A DNA stretch of 33,281 nt, taken from NCBI GenBank assembly GCA_017508195.1, contig JAFVZL010000025.1, positions 1 to 33,281 on the forward strand. The letters are read 5' to 3'. The translations under genes and the position numbers were made by a program. The notes under the pieces are model-generated. The model saw only the letters and a program-made list of their open reading frames with translations, ran no database searches and had not been told where the DNA came from. Shown here in pieces: positions 16,708 to 24,722 of the stretch; the stretch's first letter is position 1, and every line of letters begins with the position of its first letter. This DNA comes from Clostridia bacterium. GTDB lineage: Bacteria; Bacillota; Clostridia; Oscillospirales; CAG-272.

Positions 16708-17346
16708 ATGAAAATTGCACTTATAAACGAGAACAGCCAGGCTGCTAAAAATGCCCTTATCGAAAAGACCCTGAAAGAGGTCGTTGAGCCCATGGGTCAC
16801 GAGGTATTCAACTACGGTATGTACTCCGCTGAGGATGAGGCTCAGCTCACCTATGTACAGATCGGTATCCTCTCTGCCATCCTTCTTAACTCGGGCGCGT
16901 GTGACCTCGTTATCACGGGTTGCGGTACGGGCGAGGGTGCTATGCTTGCATGTAATGCGTTCCCCGGTGTTCTTTGCGGTCACGTTGTCGATCCTACCGA
17001 TGCTTATCAGTTCACTCAGGTAAATAACGGTAACGCTATCTCTATGCCCTTCGCAAAGGGCTGGGGCTGGGGCTGTGAGCTCAACCTTCAGTACGTATTC
17101 GAGAAGCTCTTCGTTTCCGAGTGGGGTCTCGGCTATCCCCGTGAGAGGGCTGTTCCCGAGCAGAGAAACAAGAAGATCCTCGACGAGGTGAAGAAGGTTA
17201 CCCACAACGATATCGTTTACATACTCGAGAATCTCGACCGCGACCTTGTTAAGGGCGCTATTGCAGGTCCTAAGTTCGAGGAGTACTTCTTCGCTAACTG
17301 CAAGTGCGACAGAATCGCCGAGTGCGTAAAGAAGCTTCTTAAGTAA
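16708..17346 (+). CDS. RpiB/LacA/LacB family sugar-phosphate isomerase
   Basis: This 212-residue protein belongs to the RpiB/LacAB family of aldose-ketose phosphate isomerases. GCGTGEGAMLACNAFPG near 71-87 carries the conserved active-site Cys72. The N-terminus reads INENSQ where typical RpiB has a DHAG-type motif, and the later region reads QVNNGNA instead of RxHNxAN. It is about 60 residues longer than E. coli RpiB, with a charged C-terminal extension. Ribose-5-phosphate may therefore not be the substrate. AAAGGA lies about 12 nt before the ATG. It sits 71 bp after the AspRS gene and before a strong terminator. Confidence 0.8.
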   Translation: MKIALINENSQAAKNALIEKTLKEVVEPMGHEVFNYGMYSAEDEAQLTYVQIGILSAILLNSGACDLVITGCGTGEGAMLACNAFPGVLCGHVVDPTDAYQFTQVNNGNAISMPFAKGWGWGCELNLQYVFEKLFVSEWGLGYPRERAVPEQRNKKILDEVKKVTHNDIVYILENLDRDLVKGAIAGPKFEEYFFANCKCDRIAECVKKLLK

Positions 17347-17371
17347 TCGGGAATCCGACATAGTCAGATAG

Positions 17372-17418
17372 AGCACGGTGCGTGGTTTTTAGGTGTTCCC
17401 ACGCACCGTGCTTTTTTT
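17372..17418 (+). terminator. Intrinsic terminator
   Basis: A perfect 14 bp stem (AGCACGGTGCGTGG at 17372-17385, CCACGCACCGTGCT at 17399-17412) is followed by seven T. It ends the AspRS/isomerase transcript. Confidence 0.95.
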
Positions 17419-17473
17419 CACCATACTTAAACACCCGTTTTAGTGTTTCCGCGGGCTTGGTGCGAGTACCGCC

Positions 17474-17502
17474 TTGACAAATTCTTCCTATCATAGTATA
17501 AT
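17474..17502 (+). promoter_or_regulatory. Sigma-A promoter of the PAP2 gene
   Basis: TTGACA at 17474-17479 and TATAAT at 17497-17502, spacer 17 bp. The start codon lies 89 bp downstream. Confidence 0.92.
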
Positions 17503-17590
17503 TAAGAAAATCGCATAACCTGAAGTAAAAAAGTCTTTTATATTGCATCTTAAGCTATGCGGTATCAAATCTCATATAACGGAGAAAGGT

Positions 17591-18631
17591 ATGGAACTTT
17601 TATATTTTCTTGAGAGTATTCGTAACCCCGTGTTCGATTTTATCTTCTCTTTGATAACTCACCTCGGTGAGGAAACGGTGTTCCTTGTAGTCGCTATTTT
17701 TGTGTTTTGGTGCGTTGATAAGCGCGGCGGTTATTACGTTCTCACAACGGGTCTTATCGGCACGGTGATCAATCAGTGGCTGAAGCTGATATTCCGCATC
17801 CCCCGTCCGTGGGTTGGCACCGATCTTACCTACGTTGAATCGGCTTATGAGGAGGCGACGGGCTACTCCTTCCCCTCGGGTCACACACAGAATATTGCAG
17901 GCACTTTCGGCTCTATCGGAGCGTTCTTCAAGCGCAATTGGCTCAGAATAACCTCTATCGTAATAATAGTTCTTGTTGCATTTTCGAGAATGTATCTCGG
18001 TGTTCATACTCCGCTCGATGTAGGCGTGTCGCTCGTTATAGCGGCTATCCTTGTTGTCGGTCTTTATCCCATTTTTTCGAATGAGGAGCGCTTCTGTAAG
18101 TGTATGCCTTTCGTTATCGGCATATCTGTCGTTCTTACCCTTGGCTTCCTCATCTGGGTTAACCTTCTTCCCGATGCAGAGTATGTAGCACGCAATCTCG
18201 AGAGCGGGCGTAAGAATGCCGCGACCCTGTTCGGATGTCTGCTCGGACTTCTCGTGGTATACCCTCTTGACACCCTTATAACGAAGTTTGAGACTCATGC
18301 AAACTGGTACTCTCAGGTAATCAAGCTTGCCGGCGGTCTCGGAGGTGTACTTCTTATCAAGAGCACGCAGTCGCTCTTTGAACTGATATTCGGGCTCTTC
18401 CTCGAGGACCCCGTATACGTTGCGAGAGCAGCGCGCTATTTCCTTATCGTCGTGTTCGCCGGTGCGGTATGGCCTCTTACCTTTAAGTTCTTCTCAAAGC
18501 TTAAGATACCCTTCATGGAGAAATTCACCTCGTGGGTGCTCCGTGTGCTGAAAATTCGCACGGACTCCGAAGCCGCGGCAACTGCTTGCATCGGTGACGA
18601 TAGCGGAGAAAACGTCGAAAATGACAACTAA
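17591..18631 (+). CDS. PAP2 family membrane phosphatase
   Basis: This 346-residue integral membrane protein has about eight hydrophobic segments. All three PAP2 motifs are present: Lys65 with Arg72-Pro73 (KxxxxxxRP), PSGH at 95-98, and SR (132-133) with His139 and Asp143. The active site should face outward and remove phosphate from a lipid such as undecaprenyl pyrophosphate or phosphatidic acid. A second half (about 150-330) adds more membrane segments of unknown role, making it longer than simple PAP2 proteins of about 200 residues. GGAGAAAGG at 17581-17589 fixes this start; an upstream TTG-initiated extension is not used. The tail is acidic. Confidence 0.88.
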   Translation: MELLYFLESIRNPVFDFIFSLITHLGEETVFLVVAIFVFWCVDKRGGYYVLTTGLIGTVINQWLKLIFRIPRPWVGTDLTYVESAYEEATGYSFPSGHTQNIAGTFGSIGAFFKRNWLRITSIVIIVLVAFSRMYLGVHTPLDVGVSLVIAAILVVGLYPIFSNEERFCKCMPFVIGISVVLTLGFLIWVNLLPDAEYVARNLESGRKNAATLFGCLLGLLVVYPLDTLITKFETHANWYSQVIKLAGGLGGVLLIKSTQSLFELIFGLFLEDPVYVARAARYFLIVVFAGAVWPLTFKFFSKLKIPFMEKFTSWVLRVLKIRTDSEAAATACIGDDSGENVENDN

Positions 18632-18641
18632 ACTTATTATA

Positions 18642-18671
18642 AACCGTCGCTTTGCGGCGGTTTTTTCTTTT
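18642..18671 (+). terminator. Intrinsic terminator
   Basis: AACCGTCGC (18642-18650) pairs with GCGGCGGTT (18654-18662) across a TTT loop and runs into TTTTTTCTTTT. It ends the PAP2 transcript. Confidence 0.92.
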
Positions 18672-18775
18672 GGAAAGCTGCTTCGCTGCGACAAGAGTGT
18701 GATTCTTGTTCACGCACTTGATATCGGATAAGGTGCAGCACTTTCGAGGATTGTAAAAATTTTCTTTAAAAACGC

Positions 18776-18804
18776 TTTACTTTTTTCAAGGTATGTGTTA
18801 AAAT
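18776..18804 (+). promoter_or_regulatory. Sigma-A promoter of the nrdR operon
   Basis: TTTACT at 18776-18781 and TAAAAT at 18799-18804, spacer 17 bp. It is the only clear promoter seen before the run of genes from nrdR to rsgA. Confidence 0.8.
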
Positions 18805-18861
18805 ATATTGAATATTTATATTACGCGAGCGCATAGCACGCGTAAGAAAGAGGTACTATAT

Positions 18862-19344
18862 ATGAAATGTCCGGCATGTAACAGCCAGGATTCGAGAGTT
18901 CTTGATTCGCGCCCCGTTGAGGACGGTACTAGCATAAAGCGCCGTCGTGAGTGCCCCGTGTGCGGTAAGAGATTCACCACCTACGAGGTTATTGATTCGG
19001 TATCCATCGCGGTAGTGAAGCGTGACGGCAGACGCGAGTTCTTTGATAGACATAAGCTCATGCTAGGTATAGAGCGCGCTTGTCAGAAAAGACCCGTCAA
19101 CGCTGATGACGTTGCAACGGCTATCGAGACCGAGCTTCAGAATTCGCTCGTCACCGAAATATCCTCAAAGGAGATCGGTGAGCTTGTTCTCTCGCACCTT
19201 AAAGATATCGATATCGTCTCTTATATCAGATTTGCATCGGTATATCGAGAGTTCAAGGATATAGACTCCTTCATGGAGGTTATAAAGAGCCTTGCCAAGA
19301 AGAAGCGCCGCGGCGCCAAGGCAGAGGGTGAGGAGCAGAAATGA
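18862..19344 (+). CDS. nrdR: Transcriptional repressor NrdR
   Basis: This 160-residue repressor controls ribonucleotide reductase genes in response to ATP/dATP. A zinc ribbon is formed by Cys3, Cys6, Cys31 and Cys34 (MKCPAC and CPVCGKRFTTYE), followed by an ATP-cone domain (about 50-140) with VVKRDGRREFFD. GAAAGAGG at 18847-18854 supports ATG 18862 over an upstream in-frame ATG. The stop overlaps the yicC start as ATGA. The C-terminal tail is basic and acidic by turns and probably disordered. Confidence 0.95.
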   Translation: MKCPACNSQDSRVLDSRPVEDGTSIKRRRECPVCGKRFTTYEVIDSVSIAVVKRDGRREFFDRHKLMLGIERACQKRPVNADDVATAIETELQNSLVTEISSKEIGELVLSHLKDIDIVSYIRFASVYREFKDIDSFMEVIKSLAKKKRRGAKAEGEEQK

Positions 19345-20228
19345 TAAAGAGCATGACTGCCTTCGGCAGAGCAAAGGTCGAGGGTGAAACAAAGGATATA
19401 ACGGTAGAGATAAAGAGCGTCAATTCGCGCTTTTTCGACTGCACCGTAAAGATGCCCCGTGCGTATATGTTCCTCGAGGAGCGCATCAAGGCATACGTTC
19501 AGAAAAACGCAGTCTCCCGTGCGAAGGTCGATGTCTATATTACCGTAGAGGAGCATCAGTCCTCGTCGGCGAGGGTAGATCTCGACCTCGGCTATGCCGA
19601 GAGCTACGTTGAGGCACTGCGCGCGCTGCGTGATAGCTTCGGTCTTTCCGATGATATCAGCGTTATGACAGTTGCCAGAAATCAGGATATTTTCCGTCAG
19701 AAAAGACAGGAGTGCGATCTTGAGGCCGAGTGGCTTATGTTAGCACCCGTGTTGGATCTTGCAATAGCGGATTATGATGCGATGCGTAAAAAAGAGGGTG
19801 AGCGCGCCTTCATGGATCTCACTGCCAAGATAGAGCTTATCAAGACGTACGTTAACGAGGTTGAGGAGATATCTCTTTCCGATACTGTCGGCTATCGCGA
19901 CAAGCTTGAGGCGAGAATAAGGCAGATACTCGGCGATGCATCCGTTCCCGTCGACGAGCAGAGACTTCTCACGGAGTGTGCCGTTTGGGCGGATAAGATC
20001 GCGATAGACGAGGAGCTTGTAAGGCTTCGATCTCACTTCGGTGCTTTCTTTGAGATCGCATCTACTCCCGAGCCCTCGGGCAGAAAGCTCGATTTCCTTA
20101 TGCAGGAGATGAACAGAGAGACGAACACGATCGGATCTAAGGCGAACAACGCGAGAATTGCACGCATTGTGGTAAACATCAAGGGCGAGCTTGAAAAGAT
20201 ACGCGAGCAGGTCCAGAATATTGAGTAA
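19341..20228 (+). CDS. YicC/YloC family endoribonuclease
   Basis: This 295-residue protein matches the YicC family from MIKSMTAFGRA at the N-terminus through EIKSVNSRFFD to the conserved C-terminal LDFLMQEMNRE-NTIGSKANNARI segment (the DUF1732 part). E. coli YicC has been described as an endoribonuclease. It begins in an ATGA overlap with nrdR. It stands upstream of remA, as in Bacillus. Confidence 0.92.
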   Translation: MIKSMTAFGRAKVEGETKDITVEIKSVNSRFFDCTVKMPRAYMFLEERIKAYVQKNAVSRAKVDVYITVEEHQSSSARVDLDLGYAESYVEALRALRDSFGLSDDISVMTVARNQDIFRQKRQECDLEAEWLMLAPVLDLAIADYDAMRKKEGERAFMDLTAKIELIKTYVNEVEEISLSDTVGYRDKLEARIRQILGDASVPVDEQRLLTECAVWADKIAIDEELVRLRSHFGAFFEIASTPEPSGRKLDFLMQEMNRETNTIGSKANNARIARIVVNIKGELEKIREQVQNIE

Positions 20229-20237
20229 GGAGGGGCT

Positions 20238-20504
20238 ATGAGGTTTATAAACGTTGGCTTCGGTAATATGGTTTCTGCGGGCAGAATCGTTGCAATCGCA
20301 TGTCCCGATTCCGCCCCCGTAAAGCGCCTTGTACAGGATGCCAAGGATGACGGCAGAGTCATAGACGTTTCCTGCGGCCGCCGCACCCGTGCGGTAGTTA
20401 TCACCGACTCGGATCACATCATTCTCTCGGCAATCGCAGCCGAGACCATCACCAACCGTCTTGCAAGCGATGAGGTTGACGTGGAGGATCCCGAGGAGGA
20501 ATAA
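20238..20504 (+). CDS. remA: RemA/DUF370 family DNA-binding regulator
   Basis: This 88-residue protein matches RemA (YlzA/DUF370), in Bacillus subtilis a DNA-binding activator of biofilm matrix genes that forms ring oligomers. [17 protein letters not shown] starts the protein, and [21 protein letters not shown] near 45-65 is typical. AAGGAGGGG stands just before the ATG. In most Firmicutes gmk follows; here a 144 bp non-coding gap and then rpoZ follow. Confidence 0.92.
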   Translation: MRFINVGFGNMVSAGRIVAIACPDSAPVKRLVQDAKDDGRVIDVSCGRRTRAVVITDSDHIILSAIAAETITNRLASDEVDVEDPEEE

Positions 20505-20648
20505 TGCATCCGTCTTTGACGGTGCTCGGAATACCGACTGCTTTTTAACCGATTCGGAATATCCGGATATGTCGCTTATAATCGGGCTCCGAGCCAAAGA
20601 ATCAAACAGTAAATGACCGTTATTACGGTAACGAAAGGATAAAGAACA
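20505..20648. other. Gap where gmk would be expected
   Basis: No ORF or gmk remnant is visible. The gap contains two small dyads, CCGTC/GACGG (20509-20521) and ACCGT/ACGGT (about 20618-20631), neither followed by a good T-run. Confidence 0.55.
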
Positions 20649-20912
20649 ATGATCTACCCTACCATTGACCAGCTCTCCAAAGGAGAGTTTAACCGCTACG
20701 AGCTTGTTATCGGCGTCGCAAAGGGTGCTCGTATAGTAACCGACGAGTACGTTGAGATGAGAGCAAAGGCTCAGAAGATGATCGAGAATCACGAGACCGA
20801 GAAGCCCCTTGCGGCTCTTATCGATCCCGAGTACAAGGATCAGAAGGCGGTAAAGATTGCTATCGCGAAGCTCGAGCGCGGTGACTTCGTGCTCACCCGT
20901 GCAGAGCAGTAA
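20649..20912 (+). CDS. rpoZ: RNA polymerase omega subunit
   Basis: This 87-residue protein is the omega subunit, which helps assemble RNA polymerase. IDQLSKGEFNRYELVIGVAKGARI near 6-30 carries the conserved RYxLVxxxAKRAR-like segment, and KLERGDF near 75-81 is the conserved C-terminal motif. The position between remA and priA supports the call. GAAAGGATAAAG upstream serves as SD. Confidence 0.9.
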   Translation: MIYPTIDQLSKGEFNRYELVIGVAKGARIVTDEYVEMRAKAQKMIENHETEKPLAALIDPEYKDQKAVKIAIAKLERGDFVLTRAEQ

Positions 20913-20945
20913 CTGAAATTAATATCGGTTTGGAGGTGATACGGA

Positions 20946-23201
20946 GTGTTTTGTGAAGTATATCTCCTTGACCTGCCGTACCACCTTGACAGACCGTTTG
21001 ACTATTTTACCGAGTCCTCGGATATCAAGGTCGGCAGTATAGTACGCGTGCCTTTCGGCCGCGCCAACCGACTGCGCTTCGGAGTTGTCAGTGCCATTAA
21101 GGATGCACCGACCATGACGGGCGGCGAGGATATCAATATCAAGCCCGTGCACTCGGTGACGCATGAGATGTTCTCGCTCTCCGAGGAAATGCTCGGGCTG
21201 TGCTTGTTTATGAAGGAGCATACGCTATGCACCTTTGGCGAGGCGTTTAAGGCAATACTTCCGCCCGGCGCTCTTTCTGACACTCTTAACGTAAGAGTGC
21301 GTAAGACCTGTAAGCTTAATCTCTCGCGTGAGGCGGCAGTGACGCTGCTTCTTGCCGAGGGCAGAGCAGGCATACGCAGCGATGGGCAGAGGGCCGTCAT
21401 CCGCTACCTTCTCGATATTGGCTCTGCCGATGCCGAGCTCGTAAGGCTTCAGCCGGGTGTCACGTCTGCGCATATAAGAGCACTCGCCGAGAAGGGAATT
21501 ATCACCGTCACAGAGGATGAGGATATAAGGAATCCTTACGCACAGTACGCGAAAAACGTGGATAGATCCGAGATAGTCCTCAGCCCAGCGCAAGAAAAGG
21601 CATTTGACACGATAGAGTCGCTATACATTGAGCCGACCGCCCGTGCAGCCCTTCTTTTCGGCATAACGGGAAGCGGTAAGACCAAAGTAATAATGAAGGC
21701 GATAGACCGCACGGTCGCAGAGGGAAAGCGCGTGATAATGCTCGTCCCCGAGATATCACTCACACCGCAGACCGTGAGCATCTTCTGCTCGAGATACGGT
21801 GAGCGCGTTGCGGTCATTCATTCCTCGCTCTCGCAGGGCGAGCGTCTCGACGCATACAGGCGCATAAGGCGCGGTGACGTTGATCTTGTCATCGGTACGC
21901 GCTCGGCAATATTCGCACCGCTCGACAATATCGGTATGATAGTAATCGATGAGGAGCACGAGCATACCTATAAATCCGAGCAGGATCCCAAGTACCACGC
22001 GCGCGACATAGCCGCGTACAGGTGTGCAAAGCACGGTGCGCTGATGCTGCTCGCATCGGCAACGCCGTCACTCGAGAGCTTCTATAAGGCGAAGAGCGGT
22101 ATCTATACGCTCGTACCGCTTCGTGAAAGATACGGCGGAGTAAGGCTTCCCGAGGCTATCATAGTCGATATGCGCGAGGAGCTCAGGCTTGGAAACACCT
22201 CGCCCCTCAGTAAAAGGCTTCACGACTCTCTCTTGGGGGTCAAGGAGCGTGACGAGCAGGCGATCATATTCCTGAACAGACGCGGCTATTCGAGTCAGAT
22301 AAGCTGTAAGGAGTGCGGAGAGGTCATTACCTGTCCCCGCTGCTCGGTATCATTGACCTATCACTCGGGCGCACGCGGCGGCAAGCTTCTTTGCCATCTA
22401 TGCGGTTATACTGCACCCGTGCCTAAGACCTGTGAATGCGGAAGCGATCAGCTCTCCTTCCTCGGCTACGGCACACAGAAGCTCGAGGGCGAGCTTGAAA
22501 AGTATTTACCAGATATGCCGGTTATGAGAATGGATGCTGATACCACTCAGGGAAAGCTCGCATACGACCGTATGCTTGAGGACTTCAGAGGGGGTAACGC
22601 GGATATTCTTCTCGGCACGCAGATGGTAGCAAAGGGGCACGATTTTCCGCGAGTCACGCTTGTTGGCGTCGCGCTTGCGGATACCTCGCTCTATGTGAGT
22701 GATTTCCGTGCGGCTGAGAGGACCTTCTCGCTTCTGACTCAGGTAATAGGCAGAGCGGGCAGAGCGAGTGACGGCGGTGTTGCCGTTATCCAGACCTTCT
22801 CACCGCAGAACGAGATAATACGCCTTGCCTGCAAGCAGGACTATGAGAGCTTCTATGAGGGGGAGATCGCGCTACGCCGCGAGCTGTCCTATCCGCCGTT
22901 TTGCGATATGGCACAGATGACTCTGACCGCCTCGGATGAGGTGACTCTTATGAAGGCATCAAAGAAACTCTCGGACTCGATACTCGAGAAGCTGCGCGGT
23001 GAGTACGGAAGGCTTCCTTTCGTTGTGTTCGGCCCCTTCGAGGCACAGGTGTATAAGCTCAACGAAAAATACCGCATGAGAATGGTGATAAAGTGCAAGC
23101 TTAACGCCGCCTCGCGCCGCCTGTACAAGGAACTGCTCAGTGAATTTGCGCTCGAGAGGGATGTCACGTTGGCTATCGACCTAAACCCGCTATCGGTGTA
23201 A
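20946..23201 (+). CDS. priA: Primosomal replication restart helicase PriA
   Basis: This 751-residue 3'-5' DNA helicase reloads the replisome at stalled forks. An N-terminal 3'-DNA-binding domain (1-105) is followed by the helicase core: Walker A GITGSGKT at 239-246, DEEH at 335-338, GTRSAIFAP near 317-325, and QMVAKGHDFP and QVIGRAGRA in the second RecA domain. The zinc-binding insert has cysteines 454, 457, 463, 466, 483, 486, 496 and 498; the last pair is C-x-C instead of the usual C-x2-C. The start is GTG after a perfect GGAGGTGAT (20932-20940). coaBC, normally just upstream, is absent. Confidence 0.95.
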   Translation: MFCEVYLLDLPYHLDRPFDYFTESSDIKVGSIVRVPFGRANRLRFGVVSAIKDAPTMTGGEDINIKPVHSVTHEMFSLSEEMLGLCLFMKEHTLCTFGEAFKAILPPGALSDTLNVRVRKTCKLNLSREAAVTLLLAEGRAGIRSDGQRAVIRYLLDIGSADAELVRLQPGVTSAHIRALAEKGIITVTEDEDIRNPYAQYAKNVDRSEIVLSPAQEKAFDTIESLYIEPTARAALLFGITGSGKTKVIMKAIDRTVAEGKRVIMLVPEISLTPQTVSIFCSRYGERVAVIHSSLSQGERLDAYRRIRRGDVDLVIGTRSAIFAPLDNIGMIVIDEEHEHTYKSEQDPKYHARDIAAYRCAKHGALMLLASATPSLESFYKAKSGIYTLVPLRERYGGVRLPEAIIVDMREELRLGNTSPLSKRLHDSLLGVKERDEQAIIFLNRRGYSSQISCKECGEVITCPRCSVSLTYHSGARGGKLLCHLCGYTAPVPKTCECGSDQLSFLGYGTQKLEGELEKYLPDMPVMRMDADTTQGKLAYDRMLEDFRGGNADILLGTQMVAKGHDFPRVTLVGVALADTSLYVSDFRAAERTFSLLTQVIGRAGRASDGGVAVIQTFSPQNEIIRLACKQDYESFYEGEIALRRELSYPPFCDMAQMTLTASDEVTLMKASKKLSDSILEKLRGEYGRLPFVVFGPFEAQVYKLNEKYRMRMVIKCKLNAASRRLYKELLSEFALERDVTLAIDLNPLSV

Positions 23202-23231
23202 AAGCATCGCTTAATATCAATAATTGTTTGC

Positions 23232-23253
23232 AAAAGGCAGATTTTCGCCTTTT
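23232..23253 (+). terminator. Small hairpin between priA and def
   Basis: AAAAGGC (23232-23238) pairs with GCCTTTT (23247-23253) over an 8-nt loop, ending just before the SD of def. It may be a weak terminator or attenuator that partly separates def from priA. Confidence 0.35.
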
Positions 23254-23268
23254 ATGAAAGGAAATATT

Positions 23269-23733
23269 ATGGCAAAGCTCAGAATACTTAAGTTTGGTGA
23301 TCCTACACTCAGAAAGATCGCGAGACCCGTAGAGGAGATCACCCCGAGAATTCGTATGCTCCTCGATGATATGATCGAGACGATGCGTGATGCGGAGGGC
23401 TGCGGACTTGCAGCACCTCAGGTCGGAGTTCTCAGGCGGATTGTTGTTATCGAGGTTGAGCCGGGTACTGTTTACGAGCTCATCAATCCCAAGATAATTG
23501 CATTCTCGGGTGAGCAGGAGGAGTCGGAGGGCTGTCTTTCCAACCCCGGCAGATACGGCATCACCAAGCGTCCGATGCACGTCACCGTGCGCGCCATGAA
23601 CCGCAACGGTGAGACCTATGACCTTAACGGCTCAGGGCTTCTTGCTCGCGCTATTTGTCACGAGTGCGATCACCTTGACGGAAAGCTTTATACGGACGTT
23701 CAGCTTCGCGAGGTTCGTCCTAAGTCGAGGTAA
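23269..23733 (+). CDS. def: Peptide deformylase
   Basis: This 154-residue metalloenzyme removes the formyl group from nascent proteins. All three motifs are present: GCGLAAPQVG at 44-53, EGCLS at 87-91 with metal ligand Cys89, and HECDH at 131-135, with His131 and His135 as ligands and Glu132 catalytic. Length is normal. GAAAGGA at 23256-23262 supports this ATG over an upstream TTG. It pairs with fmt, which adds the formyl group to initiator tRNA. Confidence 0.95.
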   Translation: MAKLRILKFGDPTLRKIARPVEEITPRIRMLLDDMIETMRDAEGCGLAAPQVGVLRRIVVIEVEPGTVYELINPKIIAFSGEQEESEGCLSNPGRYGITKRPMHVTVRAMNRNGETYDLNGSGLLARAICHECDHLDGKLYTDVQLREVRPKSR

Positions 23734-23775
23734 GTCATTTTGTCCGGTGTCGGATGACACAAAAGGAGAGATCTG

Positions 23776-24708
23776 ATGAAAATAATGTTTATGGGTACGC
23801 CTGAGATATCGGCGACCTGCCTTCGTACGCTTATAGCCGAGGGTGAGAACGTCATAGCCGTTGTTACGGGTGTGGACAAGCCGAGGGGAAGGGGAAACGT
23901 AATGACCCCCACTCCCACAAAGAGCCTTGCGCTCGAGCACGGCATTCCCGTCTATACGCCGAAAACACTGCGCGACGGCGAATTTGACAAAGTGCTTAAG
24001 GAGATTGACCCTGAGCTTATCGTAGTAGTTGCCTACGGCAAAATACTCCCCGAGTCGGTAATCAATTACCCGAAATACGGATGTATAAACGTTCACGTTT
24101 CGCTTCTTCCGAAGTACCGCGGTGCCGCACCTATGCAGCGTGCGATAATGGAGGGGGAAAAGGCGACGGGTGTTACTATTATGCATATGGACGTAGGTCT
24201 TGACACGGGTGATATCATTTCTCAGGTCGAGTTCCCGATATTCGACGACGATACGTTCGAGACGATACACGATGAATCTGCCGAGATCGGCTCTGATCTT
24301 CTTGTGCGGACCATCCGTGATATAGAAGCAGGCACTGCGGTCCGCATCAAGCAGGATGACTCGCTCGCGTGCTATGCCGCAAAGATAGAAAAAGAGGACG
24401 CGAGGGTCGATTTCACTCTTCCTGCACATGTGCTCTCCTGTCGCATAAGGGGAACCACACCGATACCCGGTGCGTTTTGCTTCAAGGACGGCAAGATGCT
24501 TAAGCTCTTCAAGCCCTCGGTGACCCGCGGCTCGGGTAAGCCGGGTGAGGTCATCGACATTGACCCGAAGGGCGAGGGCTCGTTTACAGTTGCCTGCGGT
24601 GAGGGGGCGCTTCTCATAAGAGGCGTTATACCCGAGGGAAAGGGCAGAATGACTGCGGGCGACTATATCCGCGGCAGAAAGATCTCAAAAGGGGATATTC
24701 TAGAATAA
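23776..24708 (+). CDS. fmt: Methionyl-tRNA formyltransferase
   Basis: This 310-residue enzyme formylates Met-tRNA(fMet) using 10-formyl-THF. NVHVSLLPKYRGAAP at 105-119 contains Asn105 and His107 of the active site, and MDVGLDTGD at 138-146 contains Asp143. A C-terminal OB-like domain (about 205-310) contacts the tRNA. AAAGGAGAG upstream fixes the start. A short imperfect dyad in the def-fmt gap (TTTTGTC/GACACAAAA) lies against the SD. Confidence 0.95.
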   Translation: MKIMFMGTPEISATCLRTLIAEGENVIAVVTGVDKPRGRGNVMTPTPTKSLALEHGIPVYTPKTLRDGEFDKVLKEIDPELIVVVAYGKILPESVINYPKYGCINVHVSLLPKYRGAAPMQRAIMEGEKATGVTIMHMDVGLDTGDIISQVEFPIFDDDTFETIHDESAEIGSDLLVRTIRDIEAGTAVRIKQDDSLACYAAKIEKEDARVDFTLPAHVLSCRIRGTTPIPGAFCFKDGKMLKLFKPSVTRGSGKPGEVIDIDPKGEGSFTVACGEGALLIRGVIPEGKGRMTAGDYIRGRKISKGDILE

Positions 24709-24722
24709 AAGGACGGTAGGCT

